From Kappaphycus alvarezii (lineage: Eukaryota > Rhodophyta > Florideophyceae > Gigartinales > Solieriaceae), in contig NADL03000594.1 in the NCBI GenBank assembly GCA_002205965.3, positions 310,001 through 374,000 of the forward strand: a stretch of DNA of 64,000 nt, read 5' to 3'. The notes below the pieces were generated by a model that was not told the DNA's origin, made no database searches, and worked only from the letters and a program-made list of their open reading frames with translations. Position numbers and translations under genes: made by a program. Positions 44,901-56,759 of the stretch are shown one piece after another (position 1 is the first letter of the stretch; every line of letters starts with the position of its first letter).

Positions 44901-47900
44901 AGCAAAATAATATATTGTTACTGATAAGTCGCTACCACATCAACACAGTGCTATATTGTATATTAATATCTTATTAAAAAGTATATAATGACCTTGAGTA
45001 CTTTTGTAGTACGTAGGTTACAAAGGAAAATACTAATATCTGTTTGAAAAGATTGAAACCTTAACAGTAGATTGAAGTTACCGCAAGTTAATTTATGTTT
45101 ACATATTTATCTCTTTCCTGAAAATGTATATTGAAAAACTTAAATCGAACTGCACAATGTATAACATAAGCGCCATATACGCAATTATTTTATAATTTTT
45201 AATGAGAAAGCATACTTTGGAATCCACCTGCCAGCCAAAAAGTTTCAGTAAACGTATTTAGAGATGTGGAAATTGATTCTACTACCCTTTTCCCATGTGA
45301 TATTGAGCAGAAATCTCCAATCTTGTAAAACGGCAGTTCGGGCGCATCAGGATTGGAGAGAGAGAAGTTACACCCGACTATTTTATTCATAAAATAGTCA
45401 CCAAACTAGATAAACGGTTTAGGTGGGCTCAGTTTGCCCGTTTAGTTGAAGAAAATGCTTTTTTCCATAAAAAAGTGGGATGAGATGATCTTGGTACTAT
45501 GAGCTTCGTTTTCAGAGGACGGTTTTACAGATTGGATTTCATGTCAACATTTATCAGTCTCGAGAAGCTTCATCTTGGACAGCAACTACATGAAGTTTTT
45601 TAGTTCTATTTCCGAGTATAACTGTTTTCGACAGCTTCGAAATCCCATATGTGGGAATGAAGGACAATTATAGATCAATATGGTAACCAAGAGCAGTGCA
45701 GTGCCAATGAAATCTCTAAGAGAAGTCTGTTTGGATCCAAACTTCAGCCTTTTTTCTCATGTTTCTCCAAAGCCCCCTGACCATGGCCCCAAACCTCTAA
45801 AATAATTCCATGCAGCTCGACCTAAAATCAACGCGCTCCGAGAGAACTAATGCACTCTCTATTACTTTCTATTATTACGTATCCTTCCTCTATCCCATAG
45901 CTCCCTTCCTCCCCTCTTCCTGGCGCGATGCACACTCAAACCCTTTAACCATGCCCACTTTGGAAATGTCACCTGCTTTGCCGAATAAATACGAACAAAT
46001 GGTCTTAGGCATGGATATAAACCCTTCGTCTCTTCAAATTAGAGGGCTGGAAAACGGCTGATCTGTATTTCTCCATCAAAATGGCTATTAACATTGCCAC
46101 ATGGACAGCTGTTCCGATGTAGGATGAACTGTATACAATTTTAACCCGTCTCGCAGTTAAACGCATCCGGAATACCAACCTTTGCCTTGTAGGAGTATTG
46201 AGCGACTCTATATGCTGAAACCTTCACGTATGTTCCGTACTACCTTCGCTCTCATCATAATTCAGCCGTTATGGAAATAAGACCTGTCTCCCTTACCTCT
46301 GATTAAACCACATCTGCTACTCATCGTTCAAAATAAGAATCCCATTCACTCCGCCTAGGTTCAAAACTGCAGCGAATTACTTTACTTAACCTGCAACAGG
46401 AAGCCGTTTAATAGACCTCCTACCTACAAGTTAACACTATACGGTCGCTCTTGAGACTGCTTTTTCCGAAACTTTCTATTCAGAAAAGATTTAAGGAGAT
46501 CTTTATTTCAATAAAGGAAAGCGATAGGGGTTACTGGTAGCCGGGTAGCACAGAAGTAGTGGTTGCAGTTTGGCAGTGGTAGCGGTATCAGAGATAACTT
46601 TGTAGAGCGGTAACTGTTGAACGGAAGCTGCCTAGGGTTTAATGATCGACAGTATTTTGCTATCCCTCTAAAGACAAAAGGGAACAGTAGGAATACAGTA
46701 ACTTGGGGATGACAATGATACATGGTTTCATTGCCAGATCAGTAGTAAAGCGTATCCATAAATATAGCAATGTGAATGTAACTAAATGACGAACAGAAAT
46801 GCAGTACTGAATTGACAGTGTAGATCACAGCTTAATCCAGATGGCAGTAAACATGAATTGACACACAATTCAAAGTTTGGTAAAACTGAATGCAGCACTG
46901 AATTGACTCAGTAGATCACAGCGTAATCCAGATGGCAGTAAACATGAATTGATACACAATTCAAAATTTGGAAAAGCTGAGAATTTTATAAATTTCGTTT
47001 TTGGTGCATTCATAATCACCGTTCAAATTACGCAGACGCTTTCGAGTTTGCTAAATCAAAATATGTGGCATCCGGTTGCGAATTTTCTGAAAATTTTTGT
47101 TTCTATCACGCCGCAAGGGATGCCTCTTAATGTAGCACTTAGTCAAATATATTCCAACCTTTAAAAATTTCGTCACTTAGAGAGTAAATTATGGAGCGCA
47201 CTGAGCCGGAGAAAGTATTTTTTACATATTTATTGTAATGCGATCTCTTCTTACTGTTCAGTTGAATGTTTCGTCATTCATATAGAAAATCTATTGGTAG
47301 ACCTCTTAAGAGTTATTTTTCCCCCAGATACCCTATTAATACCGTGGTATACTTTCTCAGATAGAACAGCCAGCGAATGGGATAAGTTTCCCCGTTCATT
47401 CCTGTAGTGTGTATTTCAGTTTATTATTATGCGTTCTTGAGCTGTAAACCGTTTACTGAAGCGCTGAAAAACTTAAACTTCATAGACGGATTCGGAGAAA
47501 TACAGCGAAGAGCCAAAGTCAAATCCGATTTTGGTAACGGATAAACTTCTCCTTTCATCTCGTACTGCTTGTGCTTAGCACTAAAAAGCTTCTAAGCTTT
47601 TTCAATAGATCATCTAGGCCTGCATCTCTGTTGAATTTTTGTTTTTACGGCAAAGAAGGCTTCAAAATTTTGTGGAAAAATTGGCTGCTAACGTTCAATA
47701 TTGGCATTGAGTAGCACTTTTCTATTCTAGCGAGAAATCATTTGTACCGGGTAAAAACTACTGTAGAAGCTACTTTGTATAATTATTCTAGGTTTTTAGT
47801 ACTATATATAACTTTTTGGAGTTTTCTGTATAAAGAGGGGTGAATATGGATTCGGGCTAGAACTCAGAGGCAAGCAACTACTCCAAAACACCAACAGACC

Positions 47901-49929
47901 CTAAATCCCACCAATATCACCGCCATCACGTTTTCTTTCCCCGTCCTTTGTCCTAAAAGCTGTGGGATCTCTTCTTTCCTGGACTAACGGTGTTTATATC
48001 GAATTTCAAAGGGGCAATGTCCATTATAGTGCAGGTTTCCCTTTTCTCTTCGTATTTTCTGTGTTTAACTCGAAATTCAAGGGATCAGTACCCATTAAGA
48101 CGGCTCCTTTTAAAGCCTTCTTGGCCTCCAATGTCAATCATAGGATTGACACAGAAACGGTTAATGACCCCAGAAGATCATCGTCGGCACAGGGGGCAAC
48201 ATTATCAAGAGGAATTTCCAGGATTTGTCAACTGGTCTGCTGAAGTAATTTAGGAGGAGAGCAGCAAGGGAAAATCTGCCATTGTTTCGATTAGCCGCTT
48301 ACACATCACTAGGTGAGGACTGATGAAAGGAACAGGGGATGATGAGGGATTTGGCATCGCATTCATTCTATCCCTTTTTCAACAAGAAGGACCCCTCAAG
48401 CTTTGAACTACACAATAATCATCCAAGCAGGACAAATCAGTATACATACAGCAATTTGGGCCTACATGACATGCAACTACTGTATTATAGCCTGTCAAGA
48501 GCACAGACCGAACATGTAGTCGTTACTACAGCTTGCAGTACTTCGGATCAGCAGAATATTAGTTCTGAATGAAAAGAGAGGGGGAAACAGTTCTGGCACA
48601 TATCTTGCAAAACTTTTTGCCAACCAAAGTTTACTGATGATACTCTGGAACTATCAATTTGTCCCTGGTTCATTCATTATCTTGAAGAACTACTTCTATC
48701 GATTACTCTGGAAGATACTGTATCCTGAAATAACGAAGATATACGTGCCTTGTCTTATCGACTGCTCCGATAACTAGTCTTTCCCTGATAAAAGTAAATT
48801 GAAGAAGAAGGACTACCGTTCGACTACACCAGTGTTTCGCGCAATACGAATCTCCGAAGCACCGAGGTAAGAATTCAAGCTGTTGGACCTGAACACACTA
48901 AACACATCTATCTCTCGTTCTGTTTTGCTACATATTGCAGATTAGCCGAGCCATCCCCCTATCGAAGATGAGGCAGACGAGGAGTCCGAGTTATCTGGTT
49001 CCGAGTACATCCCTATACTGATCGCTTCTTCTTCGAAAGTATTTGGTTGCTCTAAGCAATTCGGAACCCGTTGCCCGTCCCTATCATATTATAACCGCTC
49101 TGAGATCGTCTACCAACAGCAATAATTCCCAAAAACAAGCCGAAGTATATCTCGCTTGGATTAATGTCTACAACGTTGCAATAAACCGTAAGAGGAGGGT
49201 CAGGAAAAATAGAGGAGTAATTCTAGGTTCTATTGCCGCGTCTGTGGCATAGAATTTATCCGCGCAGGTCAGGATTCAATTCAAGAGGCTGGGGGAAGGC
49301 ATAAAAGAGCCGACAAAAGGCTGAATGAAAACACGGAAACCCCGCGGTTTAAGTCCTTTGACGTAATCATCACTCAGAAAATAGATCTGCAGATTCATCT
49401 ACGCAGAAATAATCATCGTAGGAAGCTTTCATTACTCGCCGAAAAAAAGGACATTAGATTTCTCTTTTATTAAGCGTCTAGTTAAAAGTGTTCTCAAAAT
49501 ATGTAAAAGAAAAAATAACAGAAGAACAAAAACAAAACAAATTAACAACAACAGTAAGAGCAAGAATAACAGTGGTGTAAAACTTAATTTGATTTTGAAT
49601 ATGAACAACTTCAATATTTACAATTTTGCTGCACATCCCCAGTAGTGGCGTTGTAAAACAAATTTTTGCTGTGTTCTCATACTATATCTACTACCCTATC
49701 CCCCCTCATACTCCCACATGGATCCAAGAGTCCGTGTCACAAGGCAGCTTTCTCTCTCTGCAAATCTTGCAATACCTGCAGATCCATAACGCAGTAATAA
49801 CTTTCTCTATTGTTGTAGCTGCGGACAAAGAAACAGAACGGAGCCGATATGGCTGGAAAGGGCTTATTAGGGGGACAAAGAACATCGAGCGAGGACAGAG
49901 CACCGGGAAAAAAAAATATCTAAGATCAT
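44901..49929. other. no recognised gene; one 91-bp tandem duplication
   Basis: Mostly AT-rich DNA. Frames of 60-95 codons (for example 45810-46061 plus and 47962-48243 plus) have no recognisable domain. Around 48960-49260 a + strand reading in shifting frames gives an acidic DEADEESELSGSEYI stretch and FYCRVCGIEF, perhaps relics of a gene, unassigned. The only clear structure is the tandem duplication at 46798-46979. Confidence 0.4.
46798..46979 (+). repeat. 91-bp tandem duplication
   Basis: Two adjacent 91-bp units (46798-46888 and 46889-46979). Both start AATGCAG-ACTGAATTGAC, hold AATCCAGATGGCAGTAAACA and end near AAA-CTG. They differ at about ten positions. It is non-coding. Confidence 0.85.
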
Positions 49930-50310
49930 CACCGACACATGGCATGCGAGCGTTTCTGCGACAGTTTCGATTCCCAGGAGCAATTTCTATTAGATATATG
50001 CAGATCTGCTGGCAAACTATCCTTGGATCTGGTTGACATTTTTTAAGGCTGCCAAAAAGAGGGCTATTCCTTCTGATATAAAGAACTTAGCCTGTTTGCA
50101 TAAACTGGGTCCTGCTTTTGCACTTCATGATATTGACGACCGAGCAGAACTAGCTCCTTCTGTAAGTCAATTGCTGAGCTTTATGGGCCTCAATTTCTCA
50201 ATTGCCATCCAACTGCTGCTGAACTCGACAAAATCGAGAATCTTTATAGAGCTGAAGTTTTCGCAGTATGCGTTGGTGTAATCGATGGTAGTAAGAGCAT
50301 GTCTACCATT
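49930..50310 (+). pseudogene. Harbinger transposase, N-terminal half (outer copy)
   Basis: Frame 50033-50278 reads FFKAAKKRAIPSDIKNLACL and FALHDIDDRAEL, which line up with ILRNAAGRKVIPSEVKILAC and PLDDLDDGARIG of the transposase at 51202-52488. In a neighbouring frame ELDKIENLYRAEVFAVCVGV and then IDGSKS (50225-50300) line up with KLSSIDVLYRSKVFAGCVGA. The aspartate of VIDGS is the expected first catalytic residue of the DDE triad. At least one frame shift separates the blocks. The similarity stops near 50300, and the next part of the protein is found only at 56266. Confidence 0.7.
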
Positions 50311-51201
50311 TTGGTTTATTTTGTTTATTTTGTGTACAGGTTGCGAGGTACAATTGCAATAAGCCGCCTGCAAAGTCTAGCAGTACCGGTTTATTTTTCC
50401 AGCACACTGGCGTCGTACTCCAGATAATAATCGCCTCAGCCAATGAGATCGAAGGTCCATACATATTTCAAAAAAACTAATTTGATTCATACGCCGGCCG
50501 TGACCTACACTAATTTAGCTCGCACCGACGGCGACCTACATTTTCGCGCCCACTCGAAGCTCAGGTGTTTTTTTACAATCCAACACCTCCAATCCGAACT
50601 TCCGCCTCGATGGACCCCACATCCACCCCACCCACTTCACTTCTCCCCTTTACCTCCCGCAGCACGGCCTCTTGCATCCGCCCGTCTGGTACTGGGCCGG
50701 AAAACCGCCCCGGAACAGGCCCCGCACCACCCCCGCCACGTTTGCACGACAAGCCAGTGCTACCTTTACGCATCAGAACGAAAGCTTCGGCAGTTGATAG
50801 AAACTGACTTTCTTCCAACTATATTTCCGTCCGCCCTTACTCCACATCTCAGACCTTTGCCACTTCTCTGTCCTTCCTCACATCCCTTCCCTTCCTCCCA
50901 TCCGCGGCCTCATCGCAGTGAACTGGGCATCAATCCCTCAATCCCATATTCCTTCCCTCTTTTGCTTGTAATGCCGTACAAGTTGCCATATCCCGGCCTT
51001 TTCGACGACAACCAACCAGATCAATCGATCTCCGTTCCTGTCTCCTCGCTGGTGAAGATCTGAAAACCTCCTTTCCAATACTCGTCTTTCAAGAAGTCCT
51101 CCTCTATGAATTCCAAAATTCAAAGCACGGTGATAAAGGCTGCGTTACAATAAATTCAACGAACGAGAGCAGCTACAACGCGGGCTGCCACTGTCGTCGC
51201 T
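50311..51201 (+). other. C/T-rich leader with 206-codon open frame
   Basis: A long + strand frame (50443-51063) is Pro/Ser/His-rich and low in complexity, matching a C-rich strand (50530-50960). Its last part, from MPYKLPYPGLFDDNQPDQ (50968), looks more like real protein and could be the N-terminus of the transposase that follows. The rest may be leader or promoter of the inner Harbinger element. Confidence 0.35.
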
Positions 51202-52488
51202 GTGGCGTTTCGAACGAGGAGAAGGAAGAAAAGAAGGGGAAAAAGTAGGGGGGCAGTGAATATTATTCGAAGGGAAAGCACTTGGCCGCGGGATTACTTG
51301 GTCTCTTCGCCGATTTACGATTTACACGCGTCTCGCCCGAGCTTTCGAATTCCGAGGGCAATGTTTCTGAATTTGCATAATGACTTTACTAACCGATTTC
51401 CTTCTGTGTTTCAGATTCTCCGGAACGCTGCTGGGCGGAAAGTTATTCCCTCTGAAGTGAAGATTCTTGCATGCCTCCGTCTCCTCGGAACAGCGTGACC
51501 ATTGGACGATCTTGATGATGGGGCGCGCATTGGGAAGGAAACTCTGCGGAGGTATTTTCGCCAGTTCTGCCGCGCAGTAGTCCTCTATGGAGTAAAGTAC
51601 CTCAATCGAAGACCCACCCAGGCCAAGTTAAGTTCCATCGATGTTTTGTATCGATCAAAAGTGTTCGCGGGATGTGTTGGAGCCATCGTATGCAGGAAGG
51701 TGAAGTGGAAGAACTGTCCCTACCAACAGAAGGGACAATACCATAATACGAAGGATGGAACACTCGCAACGATTCAAGTAGAAGCTTGGTGCAAGAACGA
51801 TTTGTTCCTGTGGCATTGATTCCCAGGAAGATCGAGTACCAATAACGACAAAACTACGCTCTCGTACTCTCCTTTACTTAAGAACATCCTGCAAGGTATG
51901 TACAATTTACGCCTTCCGGCCAATACTTACCCAATTCATTCATCTCCTATGCAACGCGAGCTTCCTTACTTCCTTGGAGACGAGATCTATCCAGACTGGC
52001 CCTTATTTTTTAAATACATCCATAATCCTCTGGACGAAGATCAGAGACGATACTCAAAAGTACAAGAGGCTCTGCGCAAGGACATTGAACGTTCCTTTGG
52101 GATTATTCAACCTCGCTTCAAGGTCCTGAGGCAAGAAATACACTACTGATACAAGGAGAACATCATTTTGCTCAGCTACGCGTGCGTCGTTTTGCATAAC
52201 ATGTTGGTTCGGATGAACAAAGCTGGGGCATTCGCAAAGGACGAAGAGGAAGAAGGGCACCTACAAAAAATTTTCGAGGAGCTTTATAACGAAGAGATTG
52301 CGAACGCACAGGTGTCCAGAGATGAACTAGTGAACCACATACCTCTTCATGACGAGGATGGCCAGGTCGATGAGGAAAAGTTTGCAATCATGGGTAATTA
52401 CATGACTTCGGGTACAGCATTTCTGAACCTACGGAAGGACCCCATCAGGGCGTTGAAGTCAATAAGATCGAGGACAATAGAAGCTTAG
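51202..52488 (+). pseudogene. Harbinger transposase, plant-transposon type (inner copy)
   Basis: DDE nuclease that would cut out and insert the element. The blocks in order are TWPRDYLVSSPIYDLHASRP, MFLNLHNDFTNRFPSVFQIL, KVIPSEVKILACLRLLGTA (stop), DDLDDGARIGKETLRRYF, VFAGCVGAIVCRKVKWKNCP, TLATIQVEAWCKNDLFLWH (stop), LPYFLGDEIYPDWPLFFKYI, EALRKDIERSFGIIQPRFKV (stop after EIHY) and LLSYACVVLHNMLV to the end of 52168-52488. This is the layout of the plant transposon protein family (Pfam Plant_tran). The catalytic glutamate (KDIER) is present. The first aspartate, usually in GSLD, is replaced (GAIVC). About three stops break an otherwise collinear gene, so it decayed fairly recently. Confidence 0.85.
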
Positions 52489-53460
52489 ATATTGGAGGGA
52501 CCCCACAGAGTAGAGTTAGCTGGGTGCAGTTTCCAATGCGCCCCCCTTTCTCCTCTGCATGTACTGCAGACATTGTGTCGTTTCATGCTACCGTCCAATC
52601 CTATATCACAATTCCAACCCTATCCTCACTCCCCCAGTTCTTCACCTCTGCAGACAACACACGCCGTTCCATTATTGCAGTCCATTCACACATCCTTTTC
52701 TGTCTTTCTCTCTCTAATTTCTCCCAAGCACCTTTATTCAAGTTGCGCTCCACTTTTCGCGGCGAGATCTGTGCATAGGCACCAATCTCCCCCGTACCAC
52801 GCCCTCCCCTTCTCCACTCTCTCCCTTATTGCGCTTTCCATGTTCCTACCTTTGCCCTACGCGTCGTTGTAGCCTCCGTGCGCTCAGAAGACCCTCATGT
52901 ACGAGCAAAAGCGTCCACTTGGTCGCATGCGAGATGATCAACCTCGGCTACTCGATCGTGTACCTTTATCGGGGCAGCCTTTCGTGGAGCCGCTAGGGGG
53001 GGTTAATGGAGCGCATTATCGAGACGGTGCGCGAGACGAAGCTCAATATGCGTGCGCGGGTGCTATGCAAAGGTCTTCCCAGTGAGGTGGTGAGGTACTT
53101 GCGGTAAGTCATGAGGTTTGAGCTTCGACGTGAAGAAAGACTACGGGTACCTGAAGGGGCTTCTGAGGGAAGCGCTGCGGCGCAGACGCTATGACGGAGC
53201 CGTGGACTGGCTGACCAGGGAAGAGGGTGGAGAGAGTACAGATAAATGATAACAGATTCGACAAGCACTGATTTACTGGAGCCCAGTTGTAGGCCTAGTG
53301 TGAAAGGTCTTTATGAGAGACGTCCGAGTCCTGCATGGCATCCACTCGCCTCCTCTGAAGCAAAGGTTCCCCACCACGTTCACTATTGTGCTCTTTATTC
53401 CCAGGGGGTTCCTGTTGTGCCTTTAGGAGGTCTTCAATAATCTTTTTGTAGGCATCAGAA
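52489..53460. other. C/T-rich spacer and small GC-rich frames
   Basis: 52490-52870 is pyrimidine-rich on the + strand, which keeps a 126-codon frame open, probably by composition. 52890-53250 is GC-rich and holds the two short frames described separately. The rest up to the DNA-binding gene shows nothing. Confidence 0.4.
53006..53249 (+). other. small basic gene fragment with possible splice donor
   Basis: A frame from 53006 encodes 33 residues (MERIIETVRETKLNMRARVL and so on) and stops at 53107. The stop overlaps GTAAGT (53104-53109), a perfect consensus splice donor. In another frame, 53124-53249 encodes FDVKKDYGYLKGLLREALRR and ends in ESTDK. Both parts are charged and helix-like. Together they may be two exons of a small gene or remains of one, but the gap (about 20 nt) is too short for a usual intron, so a frame shift is as likely. 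No family is recognised. Confidence 0.3.
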
Positions 53461-53474
53461 CCGCTTGGCAAAAC

Positions 53475-54946
53475 TTAAAGCAACCTAAACGCATTATCGG
53501 CCCTTTTTCGCTGGTCTGTGTGGCTCTGGATTCGCTTTAGGACCGAAGTCCCATCATCCATTCGCCTTGAGAGTTTGTCGATTGTAATCTCCATACGTCG
53601 CATTTCTATCTCCATCCGTTGCTCTTCTTTCACCTTTCCAATCCCTTTCGGTCTTTGCTTCAGCCCTGCGCAGCTGCCTTGTACATAATTATCACCGTTT
53701 AATTGCCCCTCTTGAGTGTATGAATGTCCAACCTTTGGGCAGGATTGGGGACAACTTTGCACCGCATCACTCCTCTCACCTCCTATATCTGCGTTAGAAG
53801 GATGCTTTGAGCCTGCAATGCGCCATAGGATCTATATTTCTTTCTTGAAGTACTCTTGGACTCGAACTGTGGAGACTTTGAGAGCTCCAAGGGAGCTTCC
53901 ACAAATTTAAAGGGAGGCGCGTACATAGGCACACCATCCTTGTACTTCCTTCCCGTCTTCTTCCGATATGACTCGTTGATGAGATCCTCGACTTCATCTT
54001 CTTTAACGCCAGATGGGCACTTCCCGAGGACAGTCTCCCGACAAGCGAGATAAATCTGCGTGTCGGGGGCTAGTCTCTGCCAATTATTGCGAAGAGAATC
54101 CTCGCTTCGATTCAAATTGTAGCGGCTACAAATTGAGGTCAAACCCTTCCAAAATGAACTTTCGCGTTGACTAGGACCTTTCGTAAACTGCTTTATTCAA
54201 GCTTTCGCTAGTATCAGTACCTCGTCCTTGGCATACCCTTTCCCTCTCTTCCGATTACCGCAATCACGAGTAGCAGTTCCACGTTTTCCTTTCGATCTTT
54301 TCGATCTTCCTCCTCGACTGAGTGGTGGAGTAAACAGCTCGTCGCAGCCGCTTGAGTCGCTTTTCAATAGATTCTTTGAAAATGTATGCTTTCCAGCGTT
54401 CCGGGAAAACTGGGAATGTGAACCGGTGTTCCTGTCTCCGCTATAAGGCGCATCAATGTCGTAGCCGTTCTGCTCTCTGGTTTCTGGCAACCTCGAAGGC
54501 TCCAATCTGCCAGCTCTGTCGGAGATAAACTGGAGATTAAATCGACAATCTCTCTCTGTAGAATCTTTCTGACAAGCGCGTTTCCCGAAACCATTTCGGG
54601 CAAAATCAGGACTTTCACAATTCCCGTAGGTGGCTTGGTTGAGACGCTTTGGTGGTTTTCAAAGGCATTATCAGTCACATGACTCTTGACAACAAATGCG
54701 TCCAATTGCGTCGGTTTATCAACTGCCTGAACGCCATGCCCCATCCGCACATAATTTGGTCCTTTGGAGACGGCATTGAGTCGCTCTGGCTGATATGTAT
54801 CCCCCTCGTTGAGTTCGTCACCGTAATCTGGTTCAGTTCCTTCGACAAATTGAAGGGCCCCACTGGGTGGTATGAAATCCATTTGGATCTTATCGTGCTT
54901 CAGCCCTATACTTTTTCCAGAGAAGTCGTTCCCTAGGGCTTGCATT
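53475..54946 (-). pseudogene. Harbinger Myb/NAM-like DNA-binding gene (inner copy)
   Basis: On the minus strand the N-terminal frame (54945-54364) has no known domain (SSLSPTELADWSLRGCQ near its end). After a frame shift RGKGYAKDEVLILAKA and FWKGLTSICSRYNLNRSEDS form the Myb/SANT-like DNA-binding part. SYRKKTGRKYKDGVPMYAPP and FKFVEAPLELSKSPQF follow, typical of the NAM-associated family that partners plant-type Harbinger transposases. The end is a basic RPKGIGKVKEE and a coiled-coil MEIEMRRMEITIDKLSRRMD. It converges with the transposase at 51202-52488. Two or three stops or shifts break it. It would bind element ends and recruit the transposase. Confidence 0.75.
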
Positions 54947-56265
54947 CGCGATTTGGGGCAAGTAGTAGTACAATTGGTAGAAAGTATCCGCGAGAAAAAG
55001 TCTGAGTCGATTCAGGACAAACTGTCCATATCCACACTACTTTTCTCCGCCGGCGTGGGTCACCGCGGCTCCAGAATCTCGAATCCAAGGGTCTCGAACA
55101 AAAATAGAATCTCTGTGTAGGCGCACAGCGCTACAGTACATTTTGTACAAAGTCTACCACAGATATGGCACATTGCATGCCGCGTGCCACGTGCAATTCA
55201 CTACGTAATTTTGCAGTAATTGTTGTGCAGGCGCTCAGCCCAGTGGACTGTTGTAATTGAATTTTTATTGTAGCTCTATTTTATTCAGGTTGTTGTACAG
55301 GCGAGCCACGTGGAGGCGTAATGTAAGCTCCACGGGGAAAAAGTGTGTGTTTGGCAGTCACATGTGTGTAGTTATGGATTAGTCCGAGCTGGCACAATGG
55401 TGCAGATTTTTTATCGAATTATACAATGTACATCTGAAGTGGTGAAAGGAAGGGTCTACACTGATGTTGTGCAAGGTCACAGAACGAAGGGAAGCACTTA
55501 CTGTGAATAGTTGGATACAGGTGTAAGAAAACCAGCCGGCTAAATTGCACGCTGTGTATTATTTCGAACTTGCTCGACCAGGACAAAGAGGACCTCGAGC
55601 CAGATAAATAACCTGTCGCCGCAGCGACGGCAAGGGATAGGAAAAAGAAGAGCGAGGGGAGGAAAAAATAGAATGGGACCTTTCTCCGCTAAACCATTAC
55701 TTCCACGGTGAATCGCTGGGTAGACCTCATTTTGGACGCTGAAGCCAAAGTGGATTTATTGTTAGCATAAGTAAACCCACGACCATACTCTGCAGGCTTC
55801 CCATTGGCCGGGAAGATTTACTTTTCTAGTTAAAAAGGGATTGGTAGTGGTTTATTTTGCTGTTCATTTTCACTTCACTTGGAACACCGAAATTAGCCGG
55901 CTTCACGCGGAATAGGCGCGTAACGGACAAAATCGTACACTGGTATACATGAAATGGGTTATTATTATGGTCCATTCGGTAAAAAAACCGCTGGTAGCTG
56001 TAAAATAATATGGAGGAACTGGCCTATAGTGCTGTAATGACAGTACCATAATTGTAAAGATTTAAAAATAGCTTCCATTCAAGTATAAGCCTAGTGCGAT
56101 AGAGATCTTTACCTGTTGCATTGGTCTCCAGACCGATGCGGTACAAACCACAACAAGACGATGCTGTATTTTTCTCCTCTATTTTTGGACATTATCAATG
56201 CCCATTACAAGTTTCGTTTCTCAAACTAGTATCGATTTTCAGCTTCAAGGGTAATCAGAGAACTG
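54947..56265. other. leader or end region of the inner Harbinger element
   Basis: No gene. The motif TGTTGT-CAGGCG occurs at 55221-55233 and 55291-55303, and a similar TGTGTAGGCGC at 55114-55124, all in the same direction. A TTTTGTGTACAGGTTGCGAG-like word at the other side (about 50327-50346) is similar. These may be subterminal binding sites of the inner element, but no clean terminal inverted repeat was found. Confidence 0.35.
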
Positions 56266-56738
56266 CATAATTTTTTAGCAGATGGTATCTTCCCGTACTG
56301 GCCGCTGTTTACGAAACCTATTCATCATCCCGAAAACGAGGCTGAGCAAAAATATACAGGGGGGAAAGAAACCGTCCGTAAGGATATAGAACGAGCAATT
56401 GGCGTGTTTCAGTCCCTTTTCTACATCTTGCGTTGGGAAAACTACATTTGGTTTAAAGAGGACATAATATTGAAAAGCAAATCCAGTGTCGTATTGCATA
56501 ATTTCTGATATGCATGATCCAAAATAGGCCATTCGCCGATGATGAAGAGCTAAAAGGAAATCTCTTCGATTTTTTATCAGAAACATATGAGGTAGAAAAA
56601 CATAACGCTGAGATAACTACGTCTGAAAGACAAGAGAATGAGAAGCAACGGATTGAAGAGCAAGCTGCGGTCGGGTTTGATGCTGGTATCATTAAAAAAA
56701 GGGAACATTACCTATCCTCCGGCAGGACTTTTAACTAA
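56266..56738 (+). pseudogene. Harbinger transposase, C-terminal half (outer copy)
   Basis: NFLADGIFPYWPLFTKPIHH, then ETVRKDIERAIGVFQSLFYI, and after a small gap DIILKSKSSVVLHNF. These line up with LGDEIYPDWPLFFKYIHN, EALRKDIERSFGIIQPRFKV and ILLSYACVVLHNM of the transposase at 51202-52488. The glutamate of the DDE triad (KDIER) is present. A stop follows VVLHNF, and the tail (56514-56738, DDEELKGNLFDFLSETYEVE to the end) continues in another frame. The N-terminal half appears to lie 6 kb upstream at 49930-50310. The stop is 21 bp from the end of the convergent DNA-binding gene. Confidence 0.8.
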
Positions 56739-56759
56739 TTGCAAAGAGATTTGGTCATA

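Larger units (their letters stand above)
41945..44950. mobile_element. Harbinger element, right member of mirror pair
   Basis: A PIF/Harbinger element of about 3 kb: DNA-binding gene on the + strand (42166-43320) and transposase on the minus strand (44900-43403). The two genes converge with 82 bp between their stops. The left end would be CTTTGCAAGTCCCGCAA at the palindrome; no matching right end was found near 45 kb. It is better preserved than the left member. Confidence 0.75.

Noticed and set aside
50443-50960. Long Pro-rich + strand frame as a protein gene
   Set aside because: The C/T-rich strand suppresses stop codons; no conserved motif until the last 30 codons.
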